A DNA stretch of 64,000 nt from Campylorhamphus procurvoides (lineage: Eukaryota; Chordata; Aves; Passeriformes; Dendrocolaptidae). The notes under the pieces were generated by a model. It did not search any database. It had not been told where the DNA came from and was given only the letters and a program-made list of their open reading frames with translations. The stretch is from contig WBMV01006452.1 in NCBI GenBank assembly GCA_013396655.1, forward strand, positions 814,411 through 878,410. Direction: 5' to 3'. Below, piece after piece: positions 22,701 through 34,993 of the stretch (the stretch's first letter is position 1; each line of letters starts with the position of its first letter). The translations under genes and the position numbers were made by a program.

Positions 22701-25060
22701 TTTAAGTGCAACGCAATAAACCTTCACTGTTCATAAAGTTGTGTGATAAATGCACGTGTGGTTACTCCAGATAAAAGCAGCAAGGTCAGCAGGCACAGCT
22801 GGCAGGCAGCATTCCCACGAAGCCAGATCCTGGCTGATGCCCACTCTGATGCCCACTTTGTGCTGGGATGACTCCTTGCCCACCACAGACACATCATTTG
22901 CACAAAATGAGAAACCTGTGACATTTGGGACTGGCTGGTGACTTCCCACAGGAGTTGCCAGGCTCCTGCCTTCCTCCGGGTTTGCCAACACACCTCTCCT
23001 GTGCTTGGTCCTGGTGGGCAGCGAAACCATCACACTTGTGATGTGCTCATTTACAAACAGGACTTGCTGAGGCTCCAAAGCGAGAGGAGACCTCGCCAAG
23101 GTCAGACTCCTCTTCTCCTGCCTGGGCTGGAAGGCACCTCAAAGCAGGAGGGGGCCCGTGGAGGCAAATGGAACACAGCGCTGCTGATTGCAGCTCAGGT
23201 GAGCAGAATGGCGCTTCAATTATTATTGTTATTTTAAAGTGGAACTCTGATTGCTAGGGGCATCCCAATTTCATCGAGCTCATTTTATTTTCCCTACATT
23301 TATTTGAATAATATGTCCTTTGCTAGCAATAAAAAATGCCATATACCCCCTCACCACAAGTAGCAGTTTATATAAACATAGCATTGTCCTGATGAGTTCA
23401 GATATGAACCTCTTTGTTTATAGAATTTCTCCACAATTCGTAATATTTATGATTCAGGAAACAAACCAAGGAGGAAGCAGCCTGTATGGCAAGGAGCTGT
23501 TGTGCCTGCAGGTTTGCAGCACAAGGTATGAATGTGGCTGCAGGTAATGATCTTGTTGAAAATAATAATAATAGCAGTAAAATAGCATAAAGTTTCCGTG
23601 CATTCTCCTCACTTTGGGTACTTGGGGACATGGCAACTTTAGACCTGATGGGGCTAAAATTCAACACTAAAGTGGTCAGAGCCCCTCTTTGCCAGCATTG
23701 CAAGAGCGTTAAGCTGCTTCTGTGTTTGTGCACGACCACCAAGGGCCCTGGATGAGCAGGACAAGGACAGGTGTTCTTGGTGACACACAGAACAGAAGAC
23801 AAGCAGGTGAGACTGATCATCAGCACAGGATTCAAGGACTCACGTCTGTAGCACAGGGACACTGAAGAAGCAGCAAAATCTCAAAGAATAGAGTCAATGG
23901 GAGAAGGATTTCCATCCTCAGTTATGCTAAGCCCAGACACTCCAGGTGGTGAGAAGGAAAAGGGATTTCCCTCGTGGGACATCTGACACTAAGGACTTTA
24001 CATCGGCAGCACATCAAGACACAACATCACTCTAACTAAGAAAGAAATAAACAGAAGGAGAGTTGTTTTTAAGAAGTCTCTTCATGGGTTGTATCCCCCA
24101 AAACTGGTAGACACTGAGACCACACACATGGCTGTGGTGTGCAGTACCCATGGACTGTCACGGAGTGGAAGATCAGCCATTCTCAAGAGGGCACTCCCTC
24201 CCCACCACCCTGCCAGAGGAACCATAAACCCAGTGCTGGCACACACCCAGGTGGGAGTGGAGGCGTTCCACCAGCAAGGCACTTGTCAGTGTGAGGGCCC
24301 ATCCATAAATTGTGTTTTTACAATAATTTCCTCCAAATTGGATTGTCGTCATGATCAGAGAGCCATTTGCTGGAAGCAATTGCTAATTACACACGTGCCC
24401 CCTGTAGGGAGGATGCACAGCTAAACGAGCATTTTGGTGGGAATTTCTCGAGCTTTGTACCTCCCACAATTCCACCCGTGGACATTTTCCAACAGGGCAG
24501 GCTCAGAAGTTCTTTCTGACTTCAGCAAGTATTTTTGCTCCACACAGTCCTGTGAGAGACTGCTGTATGTGTTTTGGTCAATTAGAAAACAAAACATGAA
24601 AGCAAATACTCCTTGCATCACTCTAAAAGTTGCACAGGGCACCTTGTCCATCCTGCTGACAACTAAAATATTTTCCTTCAGCCTATTCCCACTGCAGTTT
24701 TCACTGGCCAGCATGGTAGGGCTTTCCTACATCTCTCCAGAGACCAGCCCACAGATAACCAGCCTGGAGTTTTCTTTCTATGGCTTAAGCTTTCCTTAGG
24801 CTCAGTTTCATCCCATTACTGCTTCCACTTAAAATATCCCAGATAATTCCTCTTACACAGAAACAAGCAGCTTTCTTGTCTCTCCAAGCTCCTCAGAGGA
24901 GACATCTCGAATTTTCTTGCCCCCAAAGAAGTCAAGCAGCCAGATCTGCTGAGGATGGGTTTCACCATGTTGGTGAGTGGCCGACTGAAGATATTTACTC
25001 CTAATTTCAGATCCTTTACATTCGCTGCTCCTGTGCGACCCCCTCACGTTGCCAAGGTAT
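22701..25060. other. GC-moderate noncoding stretch
   Basis: Frames up to 154 codons (23398-23862 minus) are unrecognisable. CTCAGGTGAGCAG near 23195-23207 resembles a donor without a partner. An AAATAATAATAATAG microsatellite lies near 23559-23574. No gene. Confidence 0.4.
22834..22857. repeat. two-copy tandem repeat, 12-bp period
   Basis: CTGATGCCCACT is repeated twice without mismatch. Confidence 0.85.
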
Positions 25061-25860
25061 AACAGGGGCAGTAACTAATGACCTTGCTTCATTTAGAGAT
25101 TTGGGGATGTAGGCAGGAGCTGGCCAAAGCAGCTGGGATAAAATATTCTCCCCCAGGAAATGCCATTTTGTCAGATGGGAACCTGGAGCAGGATCCAGCA
25201 TATTTTGATAGACCTCCCTTCAGAACAAAATTGAACCACAGTGTTTTGGTGAGAATAAACTCTGAAATTAAGTTTCGTGGGAACAGAGGGAGTCGATTAT
25301 TCATTGCAAAAGAAAATGTTGTTCTGAGCTGTTACTTTACATTATATCCCTAATTATAACAGAAATACAAAATTGGAATGAAAGCCTTTGATTTATTGAA
25401 CTAGAACATTTTGACTGATTCAAAAGAGCATGTCCTAGAAATGTACTTTTCACAGGCAATTTCGAACTTTGTGCTTTTGTTCCAATTCAGAACAAACCTC
25501 TATGTTCTGAAATCACAGATTTTTCAGTTAAATGGAAATATGATGCATGAGAAAACCAAGCAGCTTACACAGAATGGATGGCAATGTTACACACAACTCC
25601 CTTTTCCAGCAAACTTTGAGCAACTTTAGGCACATGTGAATAGACAAACCAAGGCACAAGCAGCACAGGAAGAACAGGACGATGCCAGAGGTGCAAAAGT
25701 CAGAATTCTAGAAGGATATTGGCAGCTGTGTGTGAGCAAGGATGGGTAACGCTCAGGGAAACCGGATGGGACACAAAGCCCCCACAATTCAGTGGCCACC
25801 CGGCACAGCCTGAGCTGCAGGACACCACATCTCCATCCCTGGGATTGTTTGTAGAGGGAA
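25061..25860. other. noncoding stretch, nothing definite
   Basis: AT-moderate sequence without repeats or credible frames. The part at 25240-25480 is AT-rich and could be weakly constrained. Confidence 0.4.
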
Positions 25861-26640
25861 GGAAAAGCAGTGACCAGGCTTTTGAGTAGTTAACCGCACA
25901 ACTGTTACCTAATGATCCTCATTTGCATGATTTTAATAATAATGAGCAAAAGCAAACTGTTAAGTTGCACTTTCTACCTCAGCAAAACCAAGCTATAATT
26001 GTGTAGAGAGAATAATTTTATGGGTGAAGTGTGCCCTATATTATAAGAGATTAGAATAAAGTGCTCTACTATTCAATGTCTTAGCAGGTGCAGGCACTTA
26101 CCTGGGCAATTAAAATCTTTTTAATATACAAATCACAGCCAACGAGACTATCGGCACGACAAACTGGATCTTGGAGGACAGGCTGTGTTTGTCCAAGATA
26201 GATTTTTGTTTGCTAGCAGTAATTTCTCAAACTTTTGTTTAAAAGAGCAAATGCTAAACGCAAACAAATTGGCAGAAGAGTCTTTAAAAACCAGCTTATT
26301 TCTGTGGGAGCATCTAGCACGTTTCAATCTTTGTGTAATACAGGCATTAATGCTTTTCACTTAATATCTCTTTTTAAAAATATACCACACGCAACAATTG
26401 ATATTATACTTTGGTACTGTATCTGCTAGGGACTAGTGGGCTGGGATGAATAGAATTTGGCCTTGAAATAGCAATCACATCGTGGAAAGCAGATGAATTT
26501 TCTTTAATTGATGGATTCATTAAGTTCACTGAATGCCCTCCTTTGTGCTCAGAGCATTCTGTGAATGTGAACAGGTAAAATAGTTGTAATGTTTCCTGTC
26601 AGATTTGGAGAAAAGCATTTTCCAGACAGTCCTGAGCAAC
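25861..26640. promoter_or_regulatory. candidate conserved noncoding block with octamer and RUNX words
   Basis: AT-rich, non-repetitive block. RUNX word AACCGCA at 25892-25898 lies 23 bp before a perfect POU octamer ATTTGCAT at 25921-25928, followed by TTTTAATAATAATGAG. A strong minus-strand donor-like CCCAG/GTAAGTG has its exon side ending at 26102, but the frame upstream of it is short. Probably regulatory; possibly also crossed by a minus-strand transcript. Confidence 0.35.
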
Positions 26641-27260
26641 TTTAAAAAGTAAGAAAACTTGACTCTGCCACCACCCAACCCTGCACATAAAACCACACTG
26701 GATTAGAGTTCTCTTGTGGGTCTTTGCTGCCCTTCAAAACAGCATGACTTTACACCCAGATATTGACTAAAAACGCAACTAAAAGGAACTTGTAGTAATT
26801 TTAAATAGTGCAGTGAAGGCAGAGAAGGGAGGTTTGCCACCCAAACCGTCCCTCTTGGAAAGGGCTGGTGGTTCCCACACAGCTTTGTTTCAACAAATAG
26901 GTGGAAAACACTCAGAGGTGGCAAGTGAAGAGAGAAAACCATTTTGCAATATATTTGTGAACACAGGAGGTTTCATGGCTTGTTAAACCATCAAGTTACG
27001 TACCCAAACTAACTTCCCTTTCCAGCCTGCAGAGAGAGGCACATGGACTTTGTGTGACCACCCGTGCTACAAACACCAGTGCCCTTCTCCACACCCCAGG
27101 TCTGTGACAGGTTTCCCTATGCCCCTGGAAAATGAGCAGCAGTCCTTGCAGCAAAAGGCTGGAGAAAGCAGTGGCCACCCTCTTTGCTGAGGGGGTCATT
27201 TGGCTGCCCCAAAATCCCCAAAGAGGTCTGTGAGGCCGGATCTCCCTCATGCTTCTTTTT
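26641..27260. other. noncoding stretch, nothing definite
   Basis: Ordinary composition; frames of 79-84 codons on the minus strand are not recognisable. Confidence 0.45.
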
Positions 27261-27850
27261 TAATGCTTATGTCATTAACCACAGCACACTTGGCTCTCTC
27301 CTTGTTAAACCGTAAACATGGGAAAATCCCTGAAGTTACCAGTGCCTTAAAAAAATAAATAATGCAAGCTCTGAGCCTCTCTGCTTCTGCTGCGGAAACA
27401 ATTTAAAGCCAAGCTTTGGTTCAGACCCAAGCTGCTTCTTAAAGAAGCTTAAAGCACTTTAATGTTCAGACATACTTGCACGCCCAGTATCAACATTTTG
27501 CCTCGCGGTCTCTTCCAAGCGAGCTGGGAAAGACACATCTGCAACTGCTTTACATACTTTTTGCATCCTCATTTCCTAGGCCAAAAGTCTTCCACTATCA
27601 AACCACAAATTAATCTAATTATTTGGATATTTAGGCCTTTTAGGCTCAAGTCAGCAGAGAGTTAGGCATGTGTCTAATATTGCCTCTGCAACGTGACTGC
27701 TGGGGGACTATTTAAAGATAAGCACATGCCTAAACACTGTGCTGAATTAAGCCTCGGTATCTTCAGAAGCTGGCTTTAAACAAACTGGTTTTAGGCAAAT
27801 AAAGAATTGCCTTGAATAGAAAATCAGAGGATGGGAAGGTACTTACCAGG
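27261..27850. promoter_or_regulatory. candidate regulatory block with paired-class P3 homeodomain site
   Basis: Contains TAATCTAATTA at 27611-27621, a perfect match to the TAATYNRATTA (P3) site bound by dimers of paired-class Q50 homeodomains. Neighbouring words are AACCACAAA (27601-27609, RUNX-like) and TATTTAAAGATAAG. The sequence is non-repetitive and lacks a coding frame. A minus-strand donor-like CCTG/GTAAGT has its exon side ending at 27847. Confidence 0.35.
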
Positions 27851-28027
27851 TGTCACAAACACCCTATGAAAGCAATAGATTATTTTTAACAAAAATACTC
27901 AACATATGGCTGAGATATCTGGAATAATTATGAGAAGGGAACAATTAAAAAAAATTAAATACTTTTGTAACTCATCATATGGAGACTTTGACAAGTTTGA
28001 GGAGATGCATTTCACCTTCAGCATTAC

Positions 28028-28169
28028 CTTTTGAAAGGCTGGCCAGTGGCAGATCAGCAGCTTTTCTCCACAGCACGAACATGAAGGTGTGGTGTTCTGC
28101 AAGGGCTGAGCCTCGAGTCAGCTTTGCCTCGGCCCTCTGGCCTAAAGACAGACCATTTTCAGCAAGGAC
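28028..28169 (-). CDS. candidate internal coding exon, product unrecognised
   Basis: On the minus strand, TATTTTTGGTTGCAG precedes 28169 (acceptor, AG at 28171-28170). AAAG/GTAATG follows at the other end (exon end 28028, GT at 28027-28026). The 142-bp exon is open in the frame that starts cleanly at its first base. It encodes 47 residues plus one base, so it would enter in phase 0 and leave in phase 1. The translation begins VLAENGLSLGQRAEAKL and includes AEHHTFMFVLWRKAADLPL. That is a balanced, helix-like composition with charged and hydrophobic alternation, unlike the S/P/C-rich chance frames elsewhere. I do not recognise a family. Neighbouring exons were not found with confidence: the nearest downstream acceptor-like site (exon side about 27921) leads to a stop within a few codons. 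It could be one exon of a gene whose introns hold the surrounding elements, a decayed pseudogene exon, or chance. Confidence 0.35.
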
Positions 28170-28760
28170 CTGCAACCAAAAATAACACATGCAATACTGT
28201 AAGTAGTTAAATGAAAGGGAATAACAGTGAAAACAAACTGTAAAAGTATCATGTTTCCAACTGCAAAATGGGTGTTTACACTCAATACTTAAAAACCTCT
28301 ACAGAAGGTAAATTATCCAGCCCCAGTGTTCAAATTCCACACATGCCTCTGCTCTGGGTACAAACGTGGCACCCCTTTGGGGACCACCCTGGGACAGCTG
28401 CCAGAGGGGGCACCCCAGCATATTTGGGATGCCACAGATGGAGCCTCCGCTTGTCCTGGGGAAAAGCCACCACTCCAAAGGGAAACTGTAGGGCCCTTTC
28501 TCGATGAGCTTCCCAAAACACCAGCTGGGTTGCCCTGTGCCACCCCAGCCAGTGGTGAGGTGGCCTTTCTGTGCCCGAGGGCTGGGACTGCTGCACCCCC
28601 TCGCTGCAGCTCCAGCCTCTGCCACCCACTCGCTGCGTGACCCCGCCGGCGCTCATGATACATCGTCCCGTCACCCTCACCGTTTACAGCAAAAAAGCCA
28701 TTTAGCCGGTGCCTGCAACCCTTCAGCCCGCAATGCCTTGACAGCAGAGGTTATGGGAGG
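28170..28760. other. GC-rich noncoding stretch
   Basis: Four frames of 104-116 codons on both strands overlap each other at 28299-28680. Such multi-frame openness in GC-rich DNA is not evidence of coding. A small CpG cluster lies at 28629-28681. No gene. Confidence 0.45.
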
Positions 28761-28809
28761 GGAAAAAAAATAGGGGGGAAAAAAATAAGAGAGGGAGAGG
28801 AAGAAAGAA
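28754..28809 (+). repeat. near-homopurine tract
   Basis: About 55 bp almost entirely A and G on the plus strand, with two T interruptions. Low complexity with potential for triplex DNA. Confidence 0.75.
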
Positions 28810-29470
28810 CAATGTGCAATCGGCACTGCATTAGAGATGAAAAAAGTACTTAAAGCCTGCAACATTCATCAAGGCTGAATACATAAATGCCACATTTTGA
28901 ATAAGCCAAGCAAAAGACAATGACAAAGGAAAGGCGCGTTGCTTCAGGAATCTCTATCATTTTCATTTGCTGCTGTCAGGAACCTGTTTTTTGCCTCTCA
29001 CTCTATCAGCCATTATAGCATTAATGAAGTAACCTCACATAGTTATTGACTGGCTTGTCAGAGTCCCTGCCTGATCCCTTAATAGAAACCATTGGTCTTC
29101 AGTTAAAAATGGGGTGAGCTGGGAGGTGCTGTGGGCATGTGCTGAATTTCAAGTGCACTCCTGAGGTTATCAAAAGCCATGAAATGCAAATTATTATATT
29201 TTTTAAACACACAGATTTCATGCAACTGAGCATATAAAATTGACTAATACTGTACTTTATGCATTCCTAATAATGTTTCCAAATATGCTCTGCATATGAT
29301 CTTTCCCCAGAAAGTTGTGGGTGGTATTTGAATAAGCAGAAATGGGCCTAGTTTTATTTTGTGAATAAAGTAGTTTCCTGGATGTTGCAAGTCTCTTTTC
29401 CTTCTAATATAAGGTAATGTTTATGCACTGTCTGTTCAAACAACACGGGTAATCCTTTGTCTGAATTTCT
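28810..29470. promoter_or_regulatory. candidate conserved noncoding block with POU octamer
   Basis: AT-rich and non-repetitive. A perfect octamer ATGCAAAT lies at 29184-29191, with TATGCATTCC and ATATGCTCTGCATATG words near 29260-29300. ATTATAGCATTAATGAAG lies near 29014. All frames are interrupted. Candidate enhancer by texture and motif. Confidence 0.4.
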
Positions 29471-31540
29471 GTCTCAGATCAAAATCATTTTCCCTTCATC
29501 ACTTCTTTTTTTTTCCCCCCTCCTCCTTTCATAAAGCATCCTAAGTCCCAGAACTAGTATATTCTCATTTACTAGAAATTGAGGGTTGGCAGAGGGTCTA
29601 GAAATAACTTCTTTTTCCCAGAAGGTAATAAATCCAGGGAGTAATCTAAAACACCGAGTTGTTAATTCCAGTACCACCACGCCGTGCCTGCGCTGCGGGT
29701 CCCTTACTGAATCAGCCGTGGTTGACAAGCAATCAGGACCTGCTTGGTGTCTCTGCCTCCTCCTGCAGCTGCTTGGTGAGGATGAGGCACCCAAAAACCA
29801 TTTGCCAGCTTGGCCTTTGGGGCTGCTCACCAGGGGGAAAGGCCACGGGGTGACCTTCCCCAAGTTCCTCCTGTGCTCTGATGATTCTTATCATGGCTCT
29901 CCGTGTAATGCCCAGATGTGCTCTTTGCACATCTGTAATCAGCTGAATCGTGGCCCGAGCAGCACCGAGTCCTCTCAGTACACAACACTCCCAAATCCCA
30001 CAGCCCTGCAAACCCAGCCAGCGTTCTGGAGTCGAGCTTGACTTGCAGGTAAGATTTTAAGACCTTTCCTCGACACAGGTAGCCCTAATAAAGAGGCTTC
30101 TCCCCTTTCTGTTCAGGAGAGTCTCAAAGGTTAAACATCACACAGATTTTGAGAACAGTAATGAGAGCCCTCACGTCTCGCTCGGCACAGACAGCGGCGA
30201 GAGGAATAGTTGTACAGCCAGACCTGATTTGAGATTGCTCAGACCTCTTGGGTCTGCAAAACTGGGTTGGCGTTCTCAGAAGAACAGATTCCCATAATAA
30301 TTGTGGCCTTCTCTCATTTCTGATTGGGCTAAAAGCTCCCTCGGAACAACTCTCACGGCACTTCCACATCCCTGGTCTGAAATTAAGCAAGTTTTTCCTA
30401 ATGAATACTCTGTTTGTTGATTTGGTGACACTTTTCCTGAGTCTGAAATATTATGAAATTCTTTAATTCTGTCATACCCTCTTTTCTCCAATTAATTATT
30501 TGCAGGCTGTTTCCCTCCATAAAAAGACATTCCTTTTCATAGAGACATTTGGTGGGTAGCACGTTAGGAATGTCTTTCATTTAACCTATTTCCTAAATAC
30601 TCCCTTAGCCCCGTGAGCAGTGCACTTGCCCATTGCCCCACAGGATCCTGGAGGGGGAACAGAGGGCACCATAAAGCCTTGACTGCTCTGAAACCAGGGC
30701 AAGGGGGTTTCCAAGGGTCTTTGAGGGGATTGCAGCCTCACCCCGAGTGCAAACAACCTCCAGCCTGGGATAACTCAATATTTTTTTCCCTGCATTTGGC
30801 TGAAGTCCCTGCAGTTGGTGTGTGTTAGCACACATTTCCAGGGCTGTCTTTGCAAGGCAATGGGACTCACATAGAACATTTGAGATTAGTCTGAGCCATT
30901 CAGCTCTCCCAGCCCAGTCTCTGGGAGATCATCTTCTATTAAAACCATTTATCATGGGCTGAAATCTACAGTTCCTCCCCAAATCTCGGTGTCCCCAGCA
31001 CTCTTGGGTGACAGACAAACCCCAGCTGCAGGACAAGCTTCTCCTGGCTGAAAACAAACAAGTTTGCTCTTTGCATGTGAGGAAAATAAAACCACAACAT
31101 GACACCACTCTCTAGTTAATTCAAGGTCCGTGAGAGAACAAACGAGGACCACAAGCCCTGTGCTCTCCACCAAACTCAGGGAATGTTGAGGGTGTTGGTT
31201 TTTGGCCCAGTGCCGTCTGAGCAGCCAACAAGCAGCTTTTTGGGGCTCTCCAGAGAGATTGAACACTGACAGCTCTGGAATGGGCGGAGCAGGAGGGCAG
31301 GGGCTACCATTTAGATTCTCACATCCCAGGGTGATTTGTCTGTCCTTACTTACAAACTCTGTTATTTTTCAGGATTTCTTGTCTCTTTATTTAAACCACC
31401 ATGCCTGCCCACAGCTCCTTGCTCTGCAGCAGCAGCTCCTGTGTAGAACATCACTGCCAGGAGCTCATCAGTTCTGATCTTCTAATTGTGCTTAATGATT
31501 GCTGAAAGGAACCAAACAACCATTGGTGAACTCCGGCTTC
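29471..31540. other. GC-moderate noncoding stretch
   Basis: A 151-codon plus frame (29586-30041) ends just before a good donor-like CTTGCAG/GTAAGA at 30048, and an acceptor-like CTTTTTCCCAG ends at 29621. The frame closes before the donor, so this would suit a noncoding exon at best. No gene is called. Confidence 0.4.
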
Positions 31541-34500
31541 CCTGGTAATTAATATTGTTATTACAGGATTGTTAATAATTATTAGACTCTGGAAATCCAG
31601 CATCAAAGATTTTGAGCACCTCCAGGAAGATTTGCACCCTTCCCCACTCCACTTCCATGGCCTTATTTTGACTGTACCCCTAATGCCTGCCCTGTTATGG
31701 GCCCAGAAAAGCCTCCTAATTGCTTGCAAGCACCTCTGTTTGTTTGCACTGCTTGGCCTCCTCACCAACTTTTACCTGAAAAACTGGAATTATCCTTAAA
31801 GGCTGCTAAACCCTAAGTTTGCAGTGGCATTGGCTGTATGCAGGCAGGCCCCCTGTTTTGTGTGTTTTGTTGAGTGCAATATATTTGGCATGCAAAAGCT
31901 GTGTCTTCAGGGATTTTTTTTTTTTTTTAAATAAGTAGTCTGGATGTGTTGTAAGAGACAAAGTAATTAGCATTCACTCAGCCCAGCAGGGCAGCAATTT
32001 AAACTTTTACAAGGAGTCAAAGTTCAGGATGCTGCCCTGCCATCAACTTTCTACATACAGATGGGATACAGACTGGAATATCCAAATGTTTCGAGCTACT
32101 CTGGGTTATTTGAAACTCCAATAGACACATTACTATGGGGAAATTGCTTAATCTGCTCCAGGATTTATTGCAATTGTATGTTCAGTATGGAGGTCCTGGA
32201 GGGTCAGAAAGAGCTACGCTCAAGTGCAAATATTCCAGACCATATTAAAAGTTTCTGACCATACCTTTAATCCTCAAAGCCACTACATCCTATTTTTGTG
32301 CAGACACGCATATAAAACCACTCCACAAATGCATTGGCATTTACACCCTGCTCACAGTGATCCCACGGAAAGGAGAGACAAAGCACCCAGCCCAGGAAAA
32401 AAGCAAGTTTGTTGTCGTAGAAAGCAAATAAATAGAAAAGTCAGAAGGAAAAACTAAGTGCCCTGGTGCTTTGGATTGATTGAAGAGTAAGTGCGTGCTG
32501 CAGGAGAAATAGATTTTTTTCACCAGTTAGGCAGTCCTTTTTACAAATGTATGATGTGAGTACTGATTAAAGCTCGCTGAGAAAAGAGCATTTCCCCCCT
32601 TTTCTTAGTGTTCATCCCACCCTTCACTCTCCATGGCACGACCCCACTCTGACAGGCAGCCCCCTTTTTGCTTGGGGTCCCTGGTGGAATCCCCGAGGCT
32701 CACAGGGGTTTGGGAGAGCACTGAGGGACCGCAGCTGGGCATGGCAGAGGAAAATATTTTGCCCCATTTAGCACAAATATTTGGGGCTCTCGGAGAGAAA
32801 TCAGTAACAATTATTCTTTTCCCTTGTTCCCCACCCCCAGGGCTTTCACTTGCGAAAGCAGGTAAAACTAACTAGAAAGAGGAGATGAGAAGGAAATGTA
32901 TAAAAATATTCCTTTTATAGATGATTTGCACTCAGCAAAAGCAAAACAACTTGAGCAGGAAGGAAACCCGGGTACCACAAACAAATATAACAACCTGGGT
33001 GAAAAACAGTCTCGTCTAATTGCTCTGAAAAGTATTGTCATTTTTCTGATGCCTTTGCATGGCAAAAAAAGGCTGGGAAACTTCACCAGGGGTTCTGGTG
33101 GCATCTTGGCACCTCAGAGAAATAAATTCAAAAGCAAAAAGCCAAAGCACAAGCAATCAGCACATCAAGATTCCAGGCCTGTTGCAGGAACAAGCATCAA
33201 TTTTGTACATTTTGCAAGTTTCAGACTCAGAAGGAAACGCTTGCCTTGTTTGCAAATAAAAGTTTCATCTCTCAGGTTCTCACTACCTCAAACACAAACA
33301 GTTCAGCTCCTTCTCCTCTCCAGCAGATCTAATAAAGGCTATCACCTTAGATGTGCTTTGTGTAAAACTGGGGAGAAGCAGCTTTCACAGACAGAGGGAA
33401 TATTTGCTTTGCCATAGAAAAGAAGGTAGCACAAGGCACGAAGGAACTTTTCTGAGTCAGTAATTCAGGGCACAAGAGGTGCTTTGCTTCAGTAACACAC
33501 CCCACATGACCCCCTCCCAAAATGAGACTGAGCCATTACCCCCCAGCCCAAATTCACACCAGCTTAAGTCATTAGAAGGTCCAAAGAGTTTATTTCCTTC
33601 TTTGTTTAAAGCCTAACAGATTTCTTCTTGCAGGCAAAATACTGCAAAGAGCGTGATGAAGCTTTCTAAATATTTATGGATTAGCCCAAACTGAGCAGAG
33701 AGAAAAAATAATATTAGAAATTACTATTTGTATGAAGTTTCCAGACTTCTTGCCTCCAAGAGGCTCGAAGAGTTTGGATACCCGTCCGACTGCTGGTCTC
33801 CAGCTTTTCTGGAAACCATAGGAGACCAAGCCTTGTTAAAACCAAAATAAGGCTTTTTTTCCCTTTGCCTTCAGTAGGGCCTATTCCTCTTACAGATTTA
33901 CACAAACTCACTCCTAAATTTTCTGCTTTTATGCCACAAGTGCATTTTCTAATTGAAAAGAGAGGTAACTTGTTTTAGTGCCACAGGCTTTAATTAAGCA
34001 TAGTTTGTCAATAATAGCTCCAGGGTTTATTTATTATTTATTAAAGAAAGGTTAGTTATTTATTGGGGGGGAGACACATCTGTAGTTGCAAGTTCATGGA
34101 GTAAATGACAGCCCATCCCTCAACCTGCTTTAGGACATTAGTGGATTACTATCAGAACCAGGAAAAATATTTCTTTTGCTGATAAAGTGTTACCTAAAAA
34201 GGATATTTTTGATATTTTCAAGTCTTCCTTGAAGCTGTGGTTGTTTCTGGTCACCATTCAAGGCCAAGACATTGGGTTTAATGGGGGGAATTAAACCACA
34301 GGGTTTTAGTTTGGATCTTCCACACAGGAGTGCTCTGGCACCCCCGAGAGGGGCACTGCAAACGGGGCTGGGGTGCCCCATTTCCCTTCTCTCTGGCAGA
34401 GGGGAGGATCCACCACCAGCACTGAGCACAAGTCCTGGTGCAAAAGGACGGGTGTCCAGGGAGGGATCCTGCAGGAAGAGGCAGGACACACTGCAGACAG

Positions 34501-34828
34501 TTCCTGCTGCACGGAGAAGCTCCTGCAGGGCAGGAGCCTATAAAGCCAATGAGGGGCCCATAAAGCCATGCTAAGTCATAGTTTTGGGTTGGTTTGGTTT
34601 TTTTTGGTTTTTGTTTTGGTTTTTTTTTTTTAAATTATAAAAGCTTTAACTTTCCCCTCACCACTTCTGGGCTGAATTGGTTTGATCCAGAGAGGTAGTT
34701 ATGCATAAGAGCAACCACTTTATATTGAATTAGGGGATTTCTCATGCAACACATCTCACCAATTACAAGGCAGGGATGCAATTCTCTGATTTATAATACA
34801 TTATACTGTTAAGTAATATAACATTATA
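31541..34828. other. noncoding stretch with low-complexity tracts
   Basis: T-rich run 31912-31929. A GGTTT-type low-complexity tract ends at about 34631. A 173-codon plus frame at 32896-33417 is K/S/Q-rich and not recognisable. The AT-rich patch at 31540-31600 has TAATTAATATTG and TTGTTAATAATTATTAG words and could be regulatory. Confidence 0.4.
34581..34631. repeat. GT-rich low-complexity tract
   Basis: Degenerate GGTTT/GTTTT units followed by T12, about 50 bp. Simple sequence. Confidence 0.8.
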
Positions 34829-34993
34829 GATACAATTTGTACCTATCTCTCCATGGATTAGAGAGGTGGCACATGAAGAGTGGATCATTAAACAGCAGTG
34901 CAAGGCCAGGGGCCAAGCACTTCTGTTTAACAAGCTGCTCCAAGTACCACCCCTCCAATCCATGGAGAGAGAATAAATTGTTCCTGTATCTTG
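34829..34993. repeat. long imperfect palindrome (inverted repeat, ~80-bp arms)
   Basis: The left arm (about 34829-34907) and the right arm (about 34911-34993) are reverse complements with only about three central bases between them (34908-34910). The best-kept core pairs 34847-34870 with 34946-34969, 21 of 24 positions by hand. A second well-kept part pairs the TTAAACAG segment at 34888-34895 with CTGTTTAA at 34923-34930. Small indels and substitutions are spread over the arms, with roughly 70-80% matching overall. Transcribed, it would fold into one long hairpin. It could be a palindromic nonautonomous DNA transposon (MITE-like), a head-to-head inverted duplication, or a hairpin RNA gene. 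I do not recognise the sequence as a known family. Confidence 0.8.

Noticed and set aside
29622..30047. Possible coding exon between an acceptor-like and a donor-like site
   Set aside because: The open frame stops just before the donor. At most a noncoding exon.
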